Source: Rhodococcus opacus B4
GTDB taxonomy: Bacteria; Actinomycetota; Actinomycetes; Mycobacteriales; Mycobacteriaceae
Assembly: GCF_000010805.1 (NCBI RefSeq)
Contig: NC_012522.1
Location: 7,192,001 to 7,256,000, forward strand
Reading direction: 5' to 3'
DNA: 64,000 nt
Numbering within the stretch: position 1 is the first letter of the stretch; every line of letters starts with the position of its first letter. Of the stretch, positions 1 to 8,642 are shown piece after piece. The position numbers were made by a program, and so were the translations under genes. The notes under the pieces are model-generated. The model was not told the DNA's origin. It saw only the letters and a program-made list of their open reading frames with translations, and ran no database searches.

Positions 1-2
1 CA

Positions 3-872
3 GTGCCTGAACTACCCGAAGTCGAGGTAGTCCGGCGCGGACTCGAACGCCACATCGTGGGGGCGTCGATCGATTCCGTGGACATTCTTCATCCGCGGGC
101 GATCCGGCGTCACCTGCCCGGTGCCGCCGACCTCGCCGGACAGCTCACCGGTGAACGTATCGCGGGCGCCGACCGCCGCGGCAAGTATCTGTGGCTGGTC
201 CTCGAACCCAGCACGGTGGCACTCGTGGTCCACCTCGGTATGAGTGGTCAAATGCTCGTGCAGCCACCGGAACTGCCCACCGAGAAGCATCTGCGCATCC
301 GGGCTCGGCTCGACTCCGGTCTCGACCTCCGGTTCGTGGATCAGCGGACGTTCGGGGGCTGGGCGCTCGCGCCCCTCGTCGAGGTCGACGGCTCGCTCGT
401 GCCGGACTCGGTGGCGCACATCGCCCGCGACCCACTGGATTCGCGTTTCGATCTCGCGGCCACCGTGAAGGTGGTGCGCGGCAAGCACTCCGAGATCAAA
501 CGTGTGTTGCTGGATCAGACCGTGGTGTCCGGCATCGGCAACATCTACGCGGACGAGGCATTGTGGCGCGCGCAGATCCACGGAAATCGGCTCACCGACA
601 GGCTGACCGGTCCCCGGATCGGAGCCGTACTCACGGCCGCCCAGCAGGTCATGCGTGAGGCACTGTCCCAGGGCGGCACGTCCTTCGACGCGTTGTACGT
701 GAACGTCAACGGCGAGTCGGGTTACTTCGACCGCTCCCTGTCCGCCTACGGTCAGGAGGATCGCCCGTGCCCGCGCTGCGGCACCGCGATCCGGCGGGAG
801 AAATTCATGAATCGCTCGTCGTTCAGCTGCCCGAAGTGCCAGCGGGCGCCACGGAGAAGCCCGGCGAGATGA
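3..872 (+). CDS. mutM: formamidopyrimidine-DNA glycosylase
   Basis: Bifunctional base-excision repair enzyme that removes oxidised purines such as 8-oxoG and cleaves the abasic site. The GTG start gives the family N-terminus MPELPEVE, where Pro2 is the catalytic nucleophile and Glu3 assists. A C-terminal zinc finger uses Cys256, Cys259, Cys276 and Cys279 (CPRC...CPKC). At 289 aa it has the usual length. The ribosome binding site lies outside the window. The last 50 bp overlap the 3' end of the convergent gene on the other strand. In related genomes mutM follows rnc and precedes smc, which fits here. Confidence 0.97.
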   Translation: MPELPEVEVVRRGLERHIVGASIDSVDILHPRAIRRHLPGAADLAGQLTGERIAGADRRGKYLWLVLEPSTVALVVHLGMSGQMLVQPPELPTEKHLRIRARLDSGLDLRFVDQRTFGGWALAPLVEVDGSLVPDSVAHIARDPLDSRFDLAATVKVVRGKHSEIKRVLLDQTVVSGIGNIYADEALWRAQIHGNRLTDRLTGPRIGAVLTAAQQVMREALSQGGTSFDALYVNVNGESGYFDRSLSAYGQEDRPCPRCGTAIRREKFMNRSSFSCPKCQRAPRRSPAR

Positions 873-1527
873 CCTGGGTGAGTTCGGCGGGAGCGGACTC
901 CCGGCCGGTCCGGCCGCCGGCGTCGTGGCGCGGCGTCGCCTTGGCGTCGAAGTAGTCGCCGCCCTTGCGTTTCACGTCGTCGGTTCCCCATTCGCGGTGG
1001 CGGGGAACCGGTGCCATCCGCGGAATGTGCTTGCGGCAGTGAATGTATGCCTCCTCCACGTCCACCACCACCCAGCGTTCCGGGACCCGCCCGCCGGAAT
1101 GGTCCGCCGGCAGATCCGCGACCTCGGCGCGGAGGACCTCGTCGTCGACGATCCGGGCCGACCCGTTCACGTGCAGCCCGATGAGGTCCTGCACGAAGTC
1201 CACGAGAATGATTCCGACGTGCGGGTTTTCCAGGATGTTGCCGAGGCTCGCCATGACGCCGTTGCCGCGGTACTCCGGGTACGCCAGGGTTCTCGGGTCG
1301 ATGACGTGCATGAATCCCGGTGTGCCTGCGCGCAGACTGTTGTCGCACTCGCCCGACGCGTCGGCGGTGGCGATGAACGCGATCTCCTGGCGTCCGACGA
1401 ACTCGATCATCGTCGGATTGAGATGGTCCAGCATCTGATCCGAGTAGAACTTGGCGGCACGATCCTCGGTGCCGAACTCGGATTGAAGTCGGCGTTCTCC
1501 CGCACTCCCGATCTGCCCCATCTGCAT
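823..1527 (-). CDS. pyridoxamine 5'-phosphate oxidase-like flavin protein
   Basis: The 234-aa protein has the split-barrel pattern of the PNPOx/flavin reductase superfamily. A strand reads IAFIATADASGECDNSLR at about residues 49-66, followed by YPEYRGNGVMASLGNILENP, the segment that usually contacts the flavin phosphate and dimer partner. Such proteins bind FMN, F420 or haem, and the substrate cannot be read from sequence. The charged C-terminal tail is not part of the fold, and its coding end runs 50 bp into mutM. Translation may start at either of two close ATG codons (MQM). Confidence 0.8.
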   Translation of the reverse strand: MQMGQIGSAGERRLQSEFGTEDRAAKFYSDQMLDHLNPTMIEFVGRQEIAFIATADASGECDNSLRAGTPGFMHVIDPRTLAYPEYRGNGVMASLGNILENPHVGIILVDFVQDLIGLHVNGSARIVDDEVLRAEVADLPADHSGGRVPERWVVVDVEEAYIHCRKHIPRMAPVPRHREWGTDDVKRKGGDYFDAKATPRHDAGGRTGRESAPAELTQVISPGFSVAPAGTSGS

Positions 1528-1674
1528 TCCCCGCTACGTCTCGGCGTCGTTGGTCGGTTCACCCTACGGCCCGCCGCTTCCCACTGCTGAGAATCGGCGT
1601 TCACAAATTGGTGGAAACCGGTGCCGCCCACCCGCCTACCTGGCGTTGCGCAGGTCGGTGGCAGGATTGTGCGC

Positions 1675-2115
1675 ATGGCAGAACAGACTTCCGACACGAC
1701 GGCGCCCACCTCACTGTGGGTCGAGCGAACGGGCACCCGGCGGTACACCGGCCGCAGCTCCCGCGGCGCCGAGGTCCTGATCGGCTCCGAGGGCGTGGAG
1801 GGCGTGTTCACTCCGGGGGAGCTCCTGAAGATCGCCCTTGCCGCGTGTAGCGGAATGAGCTCGGACTTCCCGCTGTCACGCCGCCTGGGCGACAACTACG
1901 AGGCCACCATCCGGGTGTCCGGCGCCGCCGACCGGGACAACGAGGTGTACCCGCAGCTCGACGAGGTGCTCGAGCTCGATCTCAGCGAACTCGACGCCGA
2001 TGCGCAGGATCGTCTGGTCACGCTCGTGGAACGGTCGGTCGACAAAGTGTGCACGGTCGGGCGGACGCTGAAGGCCGGGACGAAAGTGACGTTGACCGTC
2101 GAGAAGGAACAATGA
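1675..2115 (+). CDS. OsmC/Ohr family peroxide-resistance protein
   Basis: This 146-aa protein belongs to the OsmC/Ohr group, thiol peroxidases that reduce organic hydroperoxides. Two cysteines sit where the catalytic pair is expected: Cys58 in LAACSGM and Cys126 in DKVCTVGR. The ATG at 1675 is chosen because upstream codons are not OsmC-like. The stop overlaps the next start as ATGA, so it is probably co-translated with the secreted protein behind it. OsmC and Ohr subtypes cannot be separated with certainty here. Confidence 0.85.
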   Translation: MAEQTSDTTAPTSLWVERTGTRRYTGRSSRGAEVLIGSEGVEGVFTPGELLKIALAACSGMSSDFPLSRRLGDNYEATIRVSGAADRDNEVYPQLDEVLELDLSELDADAQDRLVTLVERSVDKVCTVGRTLKAGTKVTLTVEKEQ

Positions 2116-3044
2116 TGCGGCGTGAGCTCGCGGCGCTCGCGGGCGGGTCGGCGCTCTGCGCGGGTCTGCTGGTGGTCGCGCCGGCGGCGGCCGGACCCGC
2201 GTTCGCGCCGCCCGGCGGCGCCTGCACCCCGTGGTCGGTGTCGGAGGTGACGTCCGGCGCGGGCGTGCTCGAGAACCTGGCCTTCGACGGCGCGGGCACC
2301 ATGCTGGTGTCGCGGACGGGTCTGGTGGGCGGCGGAGCCCTGGACGGGGTAGGCCCCGACGGCACCGTCACCCCGATCGTGCCGGAGGTCGAGTCGCCGG
2401 GCGGGATCGCCGTGGACGGCGCCCAGGCGTACTTCGCCACGGGGAATTCCTTCGCCTCCGGGGTCACCGGCTCGGCGAGCGGCACCGTCGACGTCGTGGA
2501 CATCGCCACGGGGGACACCCGCACCGTGGCCGAGGGGCTGGTGATGCCGAACGGGCTCGTCCGGCTGAGCAACGGCGACATCCTCACCGCGCGGAATCTC
2601 GGCTCCGGCGCCGGCCTGACCCGTGTCCCGGCCGACGATCCCCACACCCCGGAGATCGTGCGCACCGACCTGGGAACGGTCGACGGACTCGCCGTGCACG
2701 ACGGCAGCGTGTACACCGTGACGACGTTCGACACCACGACCACGCTGCGCATCCTCCGCGAGGACGATCTGCGCGGTCCCGTCGTGTCCGTCGAGTTGCC
2801 CGGCTCCGGGCCACTCAACGCGGCCGACGACCTCACCGTCGGATCGGACGGCATCGTGTACGTCGCGTACAACGGCGGCGGCAAGGTGGTCCGTGTCGAT
2901 CCGGCGACGGGGGAGAGCTGCGCCCTGGCGTCCGGACTGCCCCTCGTCTCCTCGGTGCGTTTCGGCGCCGGACCGGGCTGGGACCCGGACGCGCTCTACG
3001 CCACCAGCTTCACCGGGAAGATCTACAAGCTCGAACGGTCGTGA
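2112..3044 (+). CDS. secreted ScyD/SMP-30-like beta-propeller protein
   Basis: A 310-aa exported protein. The N-terminus MMRRELAALAGG is followed by a hydrophobic stretch and an AAAGPAF-type cleavage region, so it is probably secreted. The rest is built of short propeller-like repeats such as LENLAFDGAGTMLVS, PGGIAVDGAQAYFAT and ADDLTVGSDGIVYVAY, as in SMP-30/gluconolactonase and ScyD/ScyE proteins. The enzymatic or binding role is unknown. Its start overlaps the OsmC stop (ATGA), and its own stop overlaps the acylphosphatase GTG (GTGA), so the three genes form a tight operon. Confidence 0.75.
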   Translation: MMRRELAALAGGSALCAGLLVVAPAAAGPAFAPPGGACTPWSVSEVTSGAGVLENLAFDGAGTMLVSRTGLVGGGALDGVGPDGTVTPIVPEVESPGGIAVDGAQAYFATGNSFASGVTGSASGTVDVVDIATGDTRTVAEGLVMPNGLVRLSNGDILTARNLGSGAGLTRVPADDPHTPEIVRTDLGTVDGLAVHDGSVYTVTTFDTTTTLRILREDDLRGPVVSVELPGSGPLNAADDLTVGSDGIVYVAYNGGGKVVRVDPATGESCALASGLPLVSSVRFGAGPGWDPDALYATSFTGKIYKLERS

Positions 3045-3319
3045 CTGACATGGAGAGAATGACCGCGTGGGTGCACGGGTACGTGCAGGGTGTCGGATTC
3101 CGGTGGTGGACCCGCGCCCGTGCACTCGAGCTCGGCCTCGTCGGATACGCCGCCAACCAGAAGGACGGCCGGGTACTCGTCATCGCCGAGGGACCCCGGG
3201 ACAAGCTGGAGGCCCTGCTGACACTGCTGCGGTCGGGAGACACGCCGGGCGCGGTGGATCTCGTCGTGGAGCAATGGGATTCCCCCCGCGGCGGCCTCGC
3301 CGGGTTCGTCGAACGGTGA
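3041..3319 (+). CDS. acyP: acylphosphatase
   Basis: Small cytosolic enzyme that hydrolyses acyl phosphates. The diagnostic core VHGYVQGVGFRWWTRARA contains the phosphate-binding loop and the catalytic Arg, and GLVGYAANQKDGRVLVIAEG holds the catalytic Asn. The GTG at 3041 overlaps the upstream TGA. ATG codons at 3050 and 3059 are alternative starts, giving 86-92 aa in total. An acyP gene immediately before smc is the usual actinobacterial arrangement. Confidence 0.92.
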   Translation: MTDMERMTAWVHGYVQGVGFRWWTRARALELGLVGYAANQKDGRVLVIAEGPRDKLEALLTLLRSGDTPGAVDLVVEQWDSPRGGLAGFVER

Positions 3320-3341
3320 ACCGCAGGTAAAGTTCTCCGTC

Positions 3342-6300
3342 ATGCATCTGAAGAGTCTGACGCTGAAGGGATTCAAATCCTTTGCGTCCGCAACGACTCT
3401 GCGATTCGAGCCGGGAATCACCTGTGTCGTGGGGCCCAACGGGTCGGGTAAGTCCAACGTCGTCGACGCCCTCACCTGGGTGATGGGTGAGCAGGGGGCG
3501 AAGGCGCTGCGCGGCGGCAAGATGGAAGACGTCATCTTCGCCGGCACCGCCGGGCGGGCACCCCTCGGGCGCGCCGAGGTGACACTGACCATCGACAATT
3601 CCGACGGCGCCCTGCCGATCGACTACTCCGAGGTGTCGATCACCCGGCGTATGTTCCGCGACGGCGCCGGCGAATACGAGATCAACGGCAGCTCGTGCCG
3701 GCTGATGGACGTGCAGGAACTGCTCAGCGACTCCGGTATCGGCCGGGAGATGCACGTGATCGTCGGGCAGGGCCGCCTCGCCGCCATCCTCGAATCGCGT
3801 CCGGAAGACCGGCGCGCGTTCATCGAAGAGGCCGCCGGGGTGCTCAAGCACCGCAAACGCAAGGAAAAAGCGGTCCGCAAACTCGACGCGATGCAGGCCA
3901 ATCTGGCCCGCCTGAACGACCTGACGGCGGAACTGCGGCGCCAGCTCAAACCACTCGGGCGGCAGGCGGAGGTGGCCCGCCGCGCGCAGACCGTGCAGGC
4001 CGACCTGCGCGACGCGAAGCTGCGGCTCGCGGCCGACGACCTGGTGACGCGGCGGGAGGAGCTCGCCGGCCAGGCGCAGGACGAGAAGGTCGCCCGCGAG
4101 CAGCACGACCAGGTCACCGAGGCGCTCGACGAGGCCAATCTCGAGCTGGGACGGCACGAGCAGGAACTGTCGAGGCTCACCCCGGGTGCCGAAGCGGCCG
4201 CGCAGACGTGGTTCCAGCTGTCGGCACTCGCGGAGCGCGTCAACGCGACCATCCGCATCGCGCGCGAACGGGCGCGCCACCTCGACTCCGAGCCGTCCGC
4301 GAACCGCGGTCAGGATCCGGACGAGATGGAGGCCCGCGCCGACCGGATCGCCGCGGAGGAAATGGAACTCGTCGAAGCCGTCGACATGGCGCGTGCGGCA
4401 CTGGACGCGGCCAAGGAGCAACTGGCGCTGGGAGAGGAGACCGCCGCCGACGCGGAACGGGCCCACATGGCGGCGGTACGGGCGATCGCCGACCGCCGTG
4501 AAGGCATGGCCCGGCTGTCCGGGCAGGTCGACACCCTGCGCACCCGCGCCGACTCCGTCGACGCCGAAGTGTCCCGGCTGACCGTCGCGATCGACGAGGC
4601 CCGCCGGCGCGGCGACGCCGCGCAGTCCGAGTTCGAGGTCGTCCAGGACGAGATCGGCGACCTCGACGCCGGTGAACTCGGTCTCGACTCCCACCACGAA
4701 CGTGCCGTCGAGGCGCTGCGCCTGATCACCGAACGCGTCACCGAACTTCAGGCCGAAGAGCGTGCCGCAGGGCAGGAAGTGGCGTCGCTCCGCGCCCGGA
4801 TCGACGCGTTGTCGATGGGCCTCGAACGCAAGGACGGCGCCGGCTGGCTCGTCGAGAACCGTGGCGAGCACGGTATCCGGGGACCGATCGGTGGCCTCAT
4901 CACCGTCGAAAAGGGTTACGAGGGCGCTGTCGCGGCAGCGATGGGCCCCGCCGCCGACGCCGTCGTCGCCGATTCCCTCGACGCCGCCCGCGGCGCGGTC
5001 GGTGCGCTGAAGGAGACGGACAGCGGTCGGGCGTCCCTGGTCATCGGCACCGATCAGGCCGCGCCGAGCGCGGGGCACCTGGACGTCGGCGCCCGGTGGG
5101 CCGTCGACGTCATCGACTGCCCCACCGAACTGCGGACCGGGCTCGCGGCGCTCCTCGGTGGAGTGGTCGTGGTCGACTCCCTCGACGACGCCGTCGAACA
5201 CGTCCGGCGCAGGCCCGACGTGCGCGCCGTCACCCGCGACGGAGACCTTCTCGGGGCGGGCTGGATGAGCGGCGGCTCGGACCGCCAGCCGAGCACCCTC
5301 GAGGTCCAGGCCGCAATCGACAACTCGGTGCAGGATCTCGCCCGCGCCGAACGTCGCGCCGAGGAACTGTCCGCGGCACTGTCCGGCGCCGTCGCGGAGC
5401 AGGCAGACCGCCAGGAGAACGCCGAGCAGGCGCTGGCCGCACTGAACGAGTCCGACGCCGCGATGTCGGCCATCTACGAGCGCCTCGGCCGCCTCGGCCA
5501 GGCCGCACGCGCCGCGCACGCCGAATCCGATCGGCTCATGGCGCAGCGGGAGAAGGCCGAGAGCGGTCGCGAGGACACGCTGACCGCGCTGGCCGAACTC
5601 GAGGAACGGCTGCGGATGGCGGAACAGGACGGCTCGCCCGCCGGCAGCGACACGGGTGGTTCCGATTCGACGAGTATCGATCGTGAGATGGCGGCCGCGG
5701 CCCTGGCGGAAGTGCGGGCCGTCGAGGTCGAGGCCCGGCTGTCCGTGCGGACGGCCGAGGAACGCGCCGAGTCGGTGCGTGGCAAGGCCGATTCGCTGCG
5801 CCGCGCCGCTCAGGTGGAACGCGACGCGCGGGCCCGGGCCGAGCGTGCCATGAAGGCCCGGCAGAACGCGGCCGCCGTCGCGGCGGCGGTCGCCGAGTCC
5901 GGACAGCGGGTCGCCGAGCACCTCGGAGAGGTCGTCGACTCCGCGATGGCGCACCGGGACGACCTCGCCCGGGCCCGCACCGAGCGGACGACCCAACTAG
6001 AACAGGTGAAGGAAAGGGTGCGTCAGCTCACCGGACAGCTGGCGTCGCTCACCGACGCCGTGCACCGCGACGAGGTGGCACGGGCCCAGGCCGCGCTGCG
6101 CATCGAACAGCTCGAGGAGGCGATCCTCGAGCAGCACGGGATCGGCCTGGACGATCTGATCGCCGAATACGGTCCCGACGTGGCGCTGCCGCCGTCCGCA
6201 CTCGAGATGGAGGAGTACGAGCAGGCGAAAGAGCGCGGCGAACAGGTCACGATGCCCGCACCGGTTCCGTACGACCGAACCACGCAGGAACGTCGCGCGA

Positions 6301-6947
6301 AGCGTGCCGAGAAGGACCTTGCGACACTCGGCAAGGTCAACCCGCTGGCGCTCGAGGAGTTCGCCGCGCTCGAGGAGCGCTACAACTTCCTCTCCACCCA
6401 GCTCGAGGACGTGAAGACCGCCCGCAAGGACCTCCTCGGTGTCGTCGCCGACGTCGACGCCCGCATCCTGCAGGTGTTCACCGAGGCCTATGCGGACGTC
6501 GAACGCGAATTCGTCCAGGTCTTCGCGAAACTGTTCCCCGGTGGCGAGGGCAGGCTGGTGCTCACCGACCCGTCCGACATGCTGACGACCGGCATCGAGG
6601 TGGAGGCCCGGCCGCCCGGCAAGAAGGTCAAGCGGCTGTCATTGCTCTCCGGTGGTGAGAAATCGCTCACGGCAGTGGCGATGCTCGTGGCGATCTTCCG
6701 GGCGCGGCCGTCCCCCTTCTACGTGATGGACGAGGTGGAGGCCGCGCTGGACGACACCAACCTGCGTCGCCTCATCGGGTTGTTCGAGCAGTTGCGGGAG
6801 AAGTCGCAGCTGATCGTCATCACCCACCAGAAGCCGACGATGGAGGTGGCCGACGCGCTGTACGGCGTCAGCATGCGCGGCGACGGCATCACCACCGTCA
6901 TCTCCCAGCGACTCCGTGGCCAGGACATGGCGGCCGCGGACGCCTGA
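3342..6947 (+). CDS. smc: chromosome segregation ATPase SMC
   Basis: Full-length 1201-aa SMC. The N-terminal head has Walker A GPNGSGKS at residues 31-38. Two long coiled coils flank a hinge around residues 510-650 (GPIGGLITVEKGYEGAVAAA). The C-terminal head carries the ABC signature LLSGGEKSLTAVAML and Walker B FYVMDEVEAALDD. It organises and separates sister chromosomes together with ScpA and ScpB, which are not encoded in this window. It lies 22 bp after acyP and 66 bp before ftsY. Confidence 0.98.
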   Translation: MHLKSLTLKGFKSFASATTLRFEPGITCVVGPNGSGKSNVVDALTWVMGEQGAKALRGGKMEDVIFAGTAGRAPLGRAEVTLTIDNSDGALPIDYSEVSITRRMFRDGAGEYEINGSSCRLMDVQELLSDSGIGREMHVIVGQGRLAAILESRPEDRRAFIEEAAGVLKHRKRKEKAVRKLDAMQANLARLNDLTAELRRQLKPLGRQAEVARRAQTVQADLRDAKLRLAADDLVTRREELAGQAQDEKVAREQHDQVTEALDEANLELGRHEQELSRLTPGAEAAAQTWFQLSALAERVNATIRIARERARHLDSEPSANRGQDPDEMEARADRIAAEEMELVEAVDMARAALDAAKEQLALGEETAADAERAHMAAVRAIADRREGMARLSGQVDTLRTRADSVDAEVSRLTVAIDEARRRGDAAQSEFEVVQDEIGDLDAGELGLDSHHERAVEALRLITERVTELQAEERAAGQEVASLRARIDALSMGLERKDGAGWLVENRGEHGIRGPIGGLITVEKGYEGAVAAAMGPAADAVVADSLDAARGAVGALKETDSGRASLVIGTDQAAPSAGHLDVGARWAVDVIDCPTELRTGLAALLGGVVVVDSLDDAVEHVRRRPDVRAVTRDGDLLGAGWMSGGSDRQPSTLEVQAAIDNSVQDLARAERRAEELSAALSGAVAEQADRQENAEQALAALNESDAAMSAIYERLGRLGQAARAAHAESDRLMAQREKAESGREDTLTALAELEERLRMAEQDGSPAGSDTGGSDSTSIDREMAAAALAEVRAVEVEARLSVRTAEERAESVRGKADSLRRAAQVERDARARAERAMKARQNAAAVAAAVAESGQRVAEHLGEVVDSAMAHRDDLARARTERTTQLEQVKERVRQLTGQLASLTDAVHRDEVARAQAALRIEQLEEAILEQHGIGLDDLIAEYGPDVALPPSALEMEEYEQAKERGEQVTMPAPVPYDRTTQERRAKRAEKDLATLGKVNPLALEEFAALEERYNFLSTQLEDVKTARKDLLGVVADVDARILQVFTEAYADVEREFVQVFAKLFPGGEGRLVLTDPSDMLTTGIEVEARPPGKKVKRLSLLSGGEKSLTAVAMLVAIFRARPSPFYVMDEVEAALDDTNLRRLIGLFEQLREKSQLIVITHQKPTMEVADALYGVSMRGDGITTVISQRLRGQDMAAADA

Positions 6948-6999
6948 TTCCGGCACCGGCCGGGTCGGTTCGCCCGGCGAGGCGGTGCGCGACGGAATC
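6946..6999 (+). terminator. possible branched hairpin after smc
   Basis: GATTCCG at 6946-6952 is complementary to CGGAATC at 6993-6999, with further pairing inside (CACCG with CGGTG, CCGGG with CCCGG). The element begins on the smc stop codon and ends 14 bases before the ftsY start. No T-run follows, so it may be a weak terminator or merely GC-rich pairing. Confidence 0.3.
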
Positions 7000-7013
7000 C
7001 GGAGCCTGAAACA

Positions 7014-8438
7014 ATGGGCGGCGTGACTACCGGAGCCTGGATTGCCATCGCGGCCGCACTGGCCGTACTACTCGTCGTTCTCGTCGTCGGTTCCCTGCTG
7101 TATCGGCGTCGTCGGATCTCTCTGAAGGCGCCGGACACCCCGCAGGTCACCACGGCGGAGAAAGACCGTTCGGGCAGTTATCGCGCCGACGGCGGATTCA
7201 ACTTCAGCCAGGGGTCGACGGCGACCGCGCCGCCCCGGGAGGCGGTGCCGGAGCCGGTCCTGCCCGAACCCACGATCACCCCGGAACCCACGATCACCCC
7301 CGAACCGAAGGTCGTGGCGCCTCCGGAGCCGGAGACGGCCCCCACCCCGGAGAAGGCTCCCGAGAAGGCACCGGAGAAGGCACCGGAGAAGCCGGCGGCC
7401 CCGCCGGAGCCGGTCACCTACGAACCGGTGGTCTCCCCCGAGGTCGAACCGGAACCCGAGGTTGCACCGAAGCCCGAGCCCGAGCCGGCACTCGCGGCAC
7501 CCGCACTCGACGTCATCGCGCCCACCGAAGGCCGACTCGACCGTCTGCGCGGTCGCCTGTCCCGGTCACAGTCGGCGGTGGGCAAGAGCCTGCTGGGACT
7601 GCTCGGCGGCGGCGACCTCGACGAGGACTCCTGGGAAGAGGTGGAGGACACGCTCCTCATCGCGGACCTCGGCTCGGCGACCACCACGAAGATCGTCACG
7701 TCCCTGCGTGAGCAGATGGCGTCCCGCAGCGTCCGCACCGAGGCCGACGCCCGCGCACTGCTGCGCGAGGTCCTGGTCGCGGAACTCCGTCCGGAACTCG
7801 ACCGCTCCATCCGCGCTCTCCCTCACGACGACCATCCGGCGGTTCTGCTCGTCGTCGGGGTGAACGGCACCGGCAAGACCACCACCACGGGCAAGCTCGC
7901 GCGTGTGCTCGTGGCCGACGGCAGGCGCGTCCTGCTGGGCGCCGCCGATACTTTCCGTGCGGCCGCCGCGGACCAGTTGCAGACGTGGGCCGAACGGGTC
8001 GGCGCCGAGGTGGTGCGCGGGAAGGAAGCCGCGGATCCGGCAGCCGTGGCGTTCGACGCGGTGTCCAAGGGGATCGACAACGGCGTCGACGTCGTGCTCA
8101 TCGACACCGCGGGCAGGCTGCACACCAAAACGGGTTTGATGGACGAGCTCGGCAAGGTCAAGCGGGTCATCGAGAAGAAGGCGTCGGTCGACGACGTCCT
8201 CCTGGTCCTCGACGCGACCATCGGCCAGAACGGTCTGGCGCAGGCCCGGGTGTTCGCCGAGGTCGTCGACATCACCGGCGTGGTGCTCACCAAGCTCGAC
8301 GGGACCGCCAAGGGCGGCATCGTGTTCCAGGTTCAGCACGAACTCGGGGTCCCGGTGAAGCTCGTCGGACTCGGCGAGGGTGCCGACGATCTGGCACCGT
8401 TCGAGCCGGGCGCCTTCGTCGACGCGCTGCTCGGCTGA
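7014..8438 (+). CDS. ftsY: signal recognition particle receptor FtsY
   Basis: SRP receptor GTPase that docks ribosome-SRP complexes at the membrane. The 474-aa protein starts with a membrane anchor (WIAIAAALAVLLVVLVVG, about residues 8-25). A Pro/Glu-rich linker of about 110 residues with short tandem repeats follows. The NG domain carries VNGTGKTTTTGKLA (G1), DTFRAAAADQL, DTAGRLHTK and TKLDGTAKGG. True anchors are common in actinobacterial FtsY, while the E. coli protein has an acidic A domain. Its partner ffh lies about 4.5 kb downstream. Confidence 0.97.
   Translation: MGGVTTGAWIAIAAALAVLLVVLVVGSLLYRRRRISLKAPDTPQVTTAEKDRSGSYRADGGFNFSQGSTATAPPREAVPEPVLPEPTITPEPTITPEPKVVAPPEPETAPTPEKAPEKAPEKAPEKPAAPPEPVTYEPVVSPEVEPEPEVAPKPEPEPALAAPALDVIAPTEGRLDRLRGRLSRSQSAVGKSLLGLLGGGDLDEDSWEEVEDTLLIADLGSATTTKIVTSLREQMASRSVRTEADARALLREVLVAELRPELDRSIRALPHDDHPAVLLVVGVNGTGKTTTTGKLARVLVADGRRVLLGAADTFRAAAADQLQTWAERVGAEVVRGKEAADPAAVAFDAVSKGIDNGVDVVLIDTAGRLHTKTGLMDELGKVKRVIEKKASVDDVLLVLDATIGQNGLAQARVFAEVVDITGVVLTKLDGTAKGGIVFQVQHELGVPVKLVGLGEGADDLAPFEPGAFVDALLG
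7266..7301 (+). repeat. 18-bp tandem repeat in the ftsY linker
   Basis: Two adjacent copies at 7266-7283 and 7284-7301 differ only in the last base and encode EPTITP twice. The copies lie in the disordered linker between anchor and GTPase, so copy number can probably vary without harm. Confidence 0.85.
7350..7391 (+). repeat. 12-bp tandem repeat in the ftsY linker
   Basis: About three and a half copies of a 12-base unit (gagaaggcaccg, first copy with one synonymous change) encode EKAP repeats. Near-identity at the DNA level suggests recent slippage expansion. Confidence 0.85.
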
Positions 8439-8466
8439 CGAGCGATCGGGCAGGCCGTCGCGGGGG

Positions 8467-8482
8467 CCCGGACCGCTCCGGG
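8467..8482 (+). terminator. GC hairpin after ftsY
   Basis: CCCGGA and TCCGGG pair perfectly around a 4-base loop (ccgc), 29 bases after the ftsY stop and before the amt promoter region. There is no T-run. Actinobacterial terminators often lack one, but function is unproven. Confidence 0.4.
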
Positions 8483-8511
8483 GAACTGAAACCGACCGCA
8501 AATCGCCTGGC

Positions 8512-8527
8512 GAAACGTATACGCAAC
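8512..8527. promoter_or_regulatory. possible GlnR half-site pair upstream of amt
   Basis: GAAAC at 8512-8516 and GCAAC at 8523-8527 are separated by 6 bases, the spacing of actinobacterial GlnR boxes (GTNAC-n6-GAAAC type). Another GAAAC lies at 8488-8492 but is 24 bases away instead of 22. The site is about 115 bases before the amt start. The position suits nitrogen control, but the match is partial. Confidence 0.3.
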
Positions 8528-8642
8528 AAAATAGGCCGATGCGTTCACGCGCGCGAAACAGTGCAGTGGCACAGCCGAAACACCGCAAAGCGAATCTACT
8601 TCCTGACGACGTGCAGACCAGCGCGCGACTAGGAGGTAGTAA

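Noticed and set aside
3180..5996. Very long open frame antisense to smc
   Set aside because: Long antisense frames are typical shadows in high-GC genes; the protein shows no recognisable motif while smc is complete.
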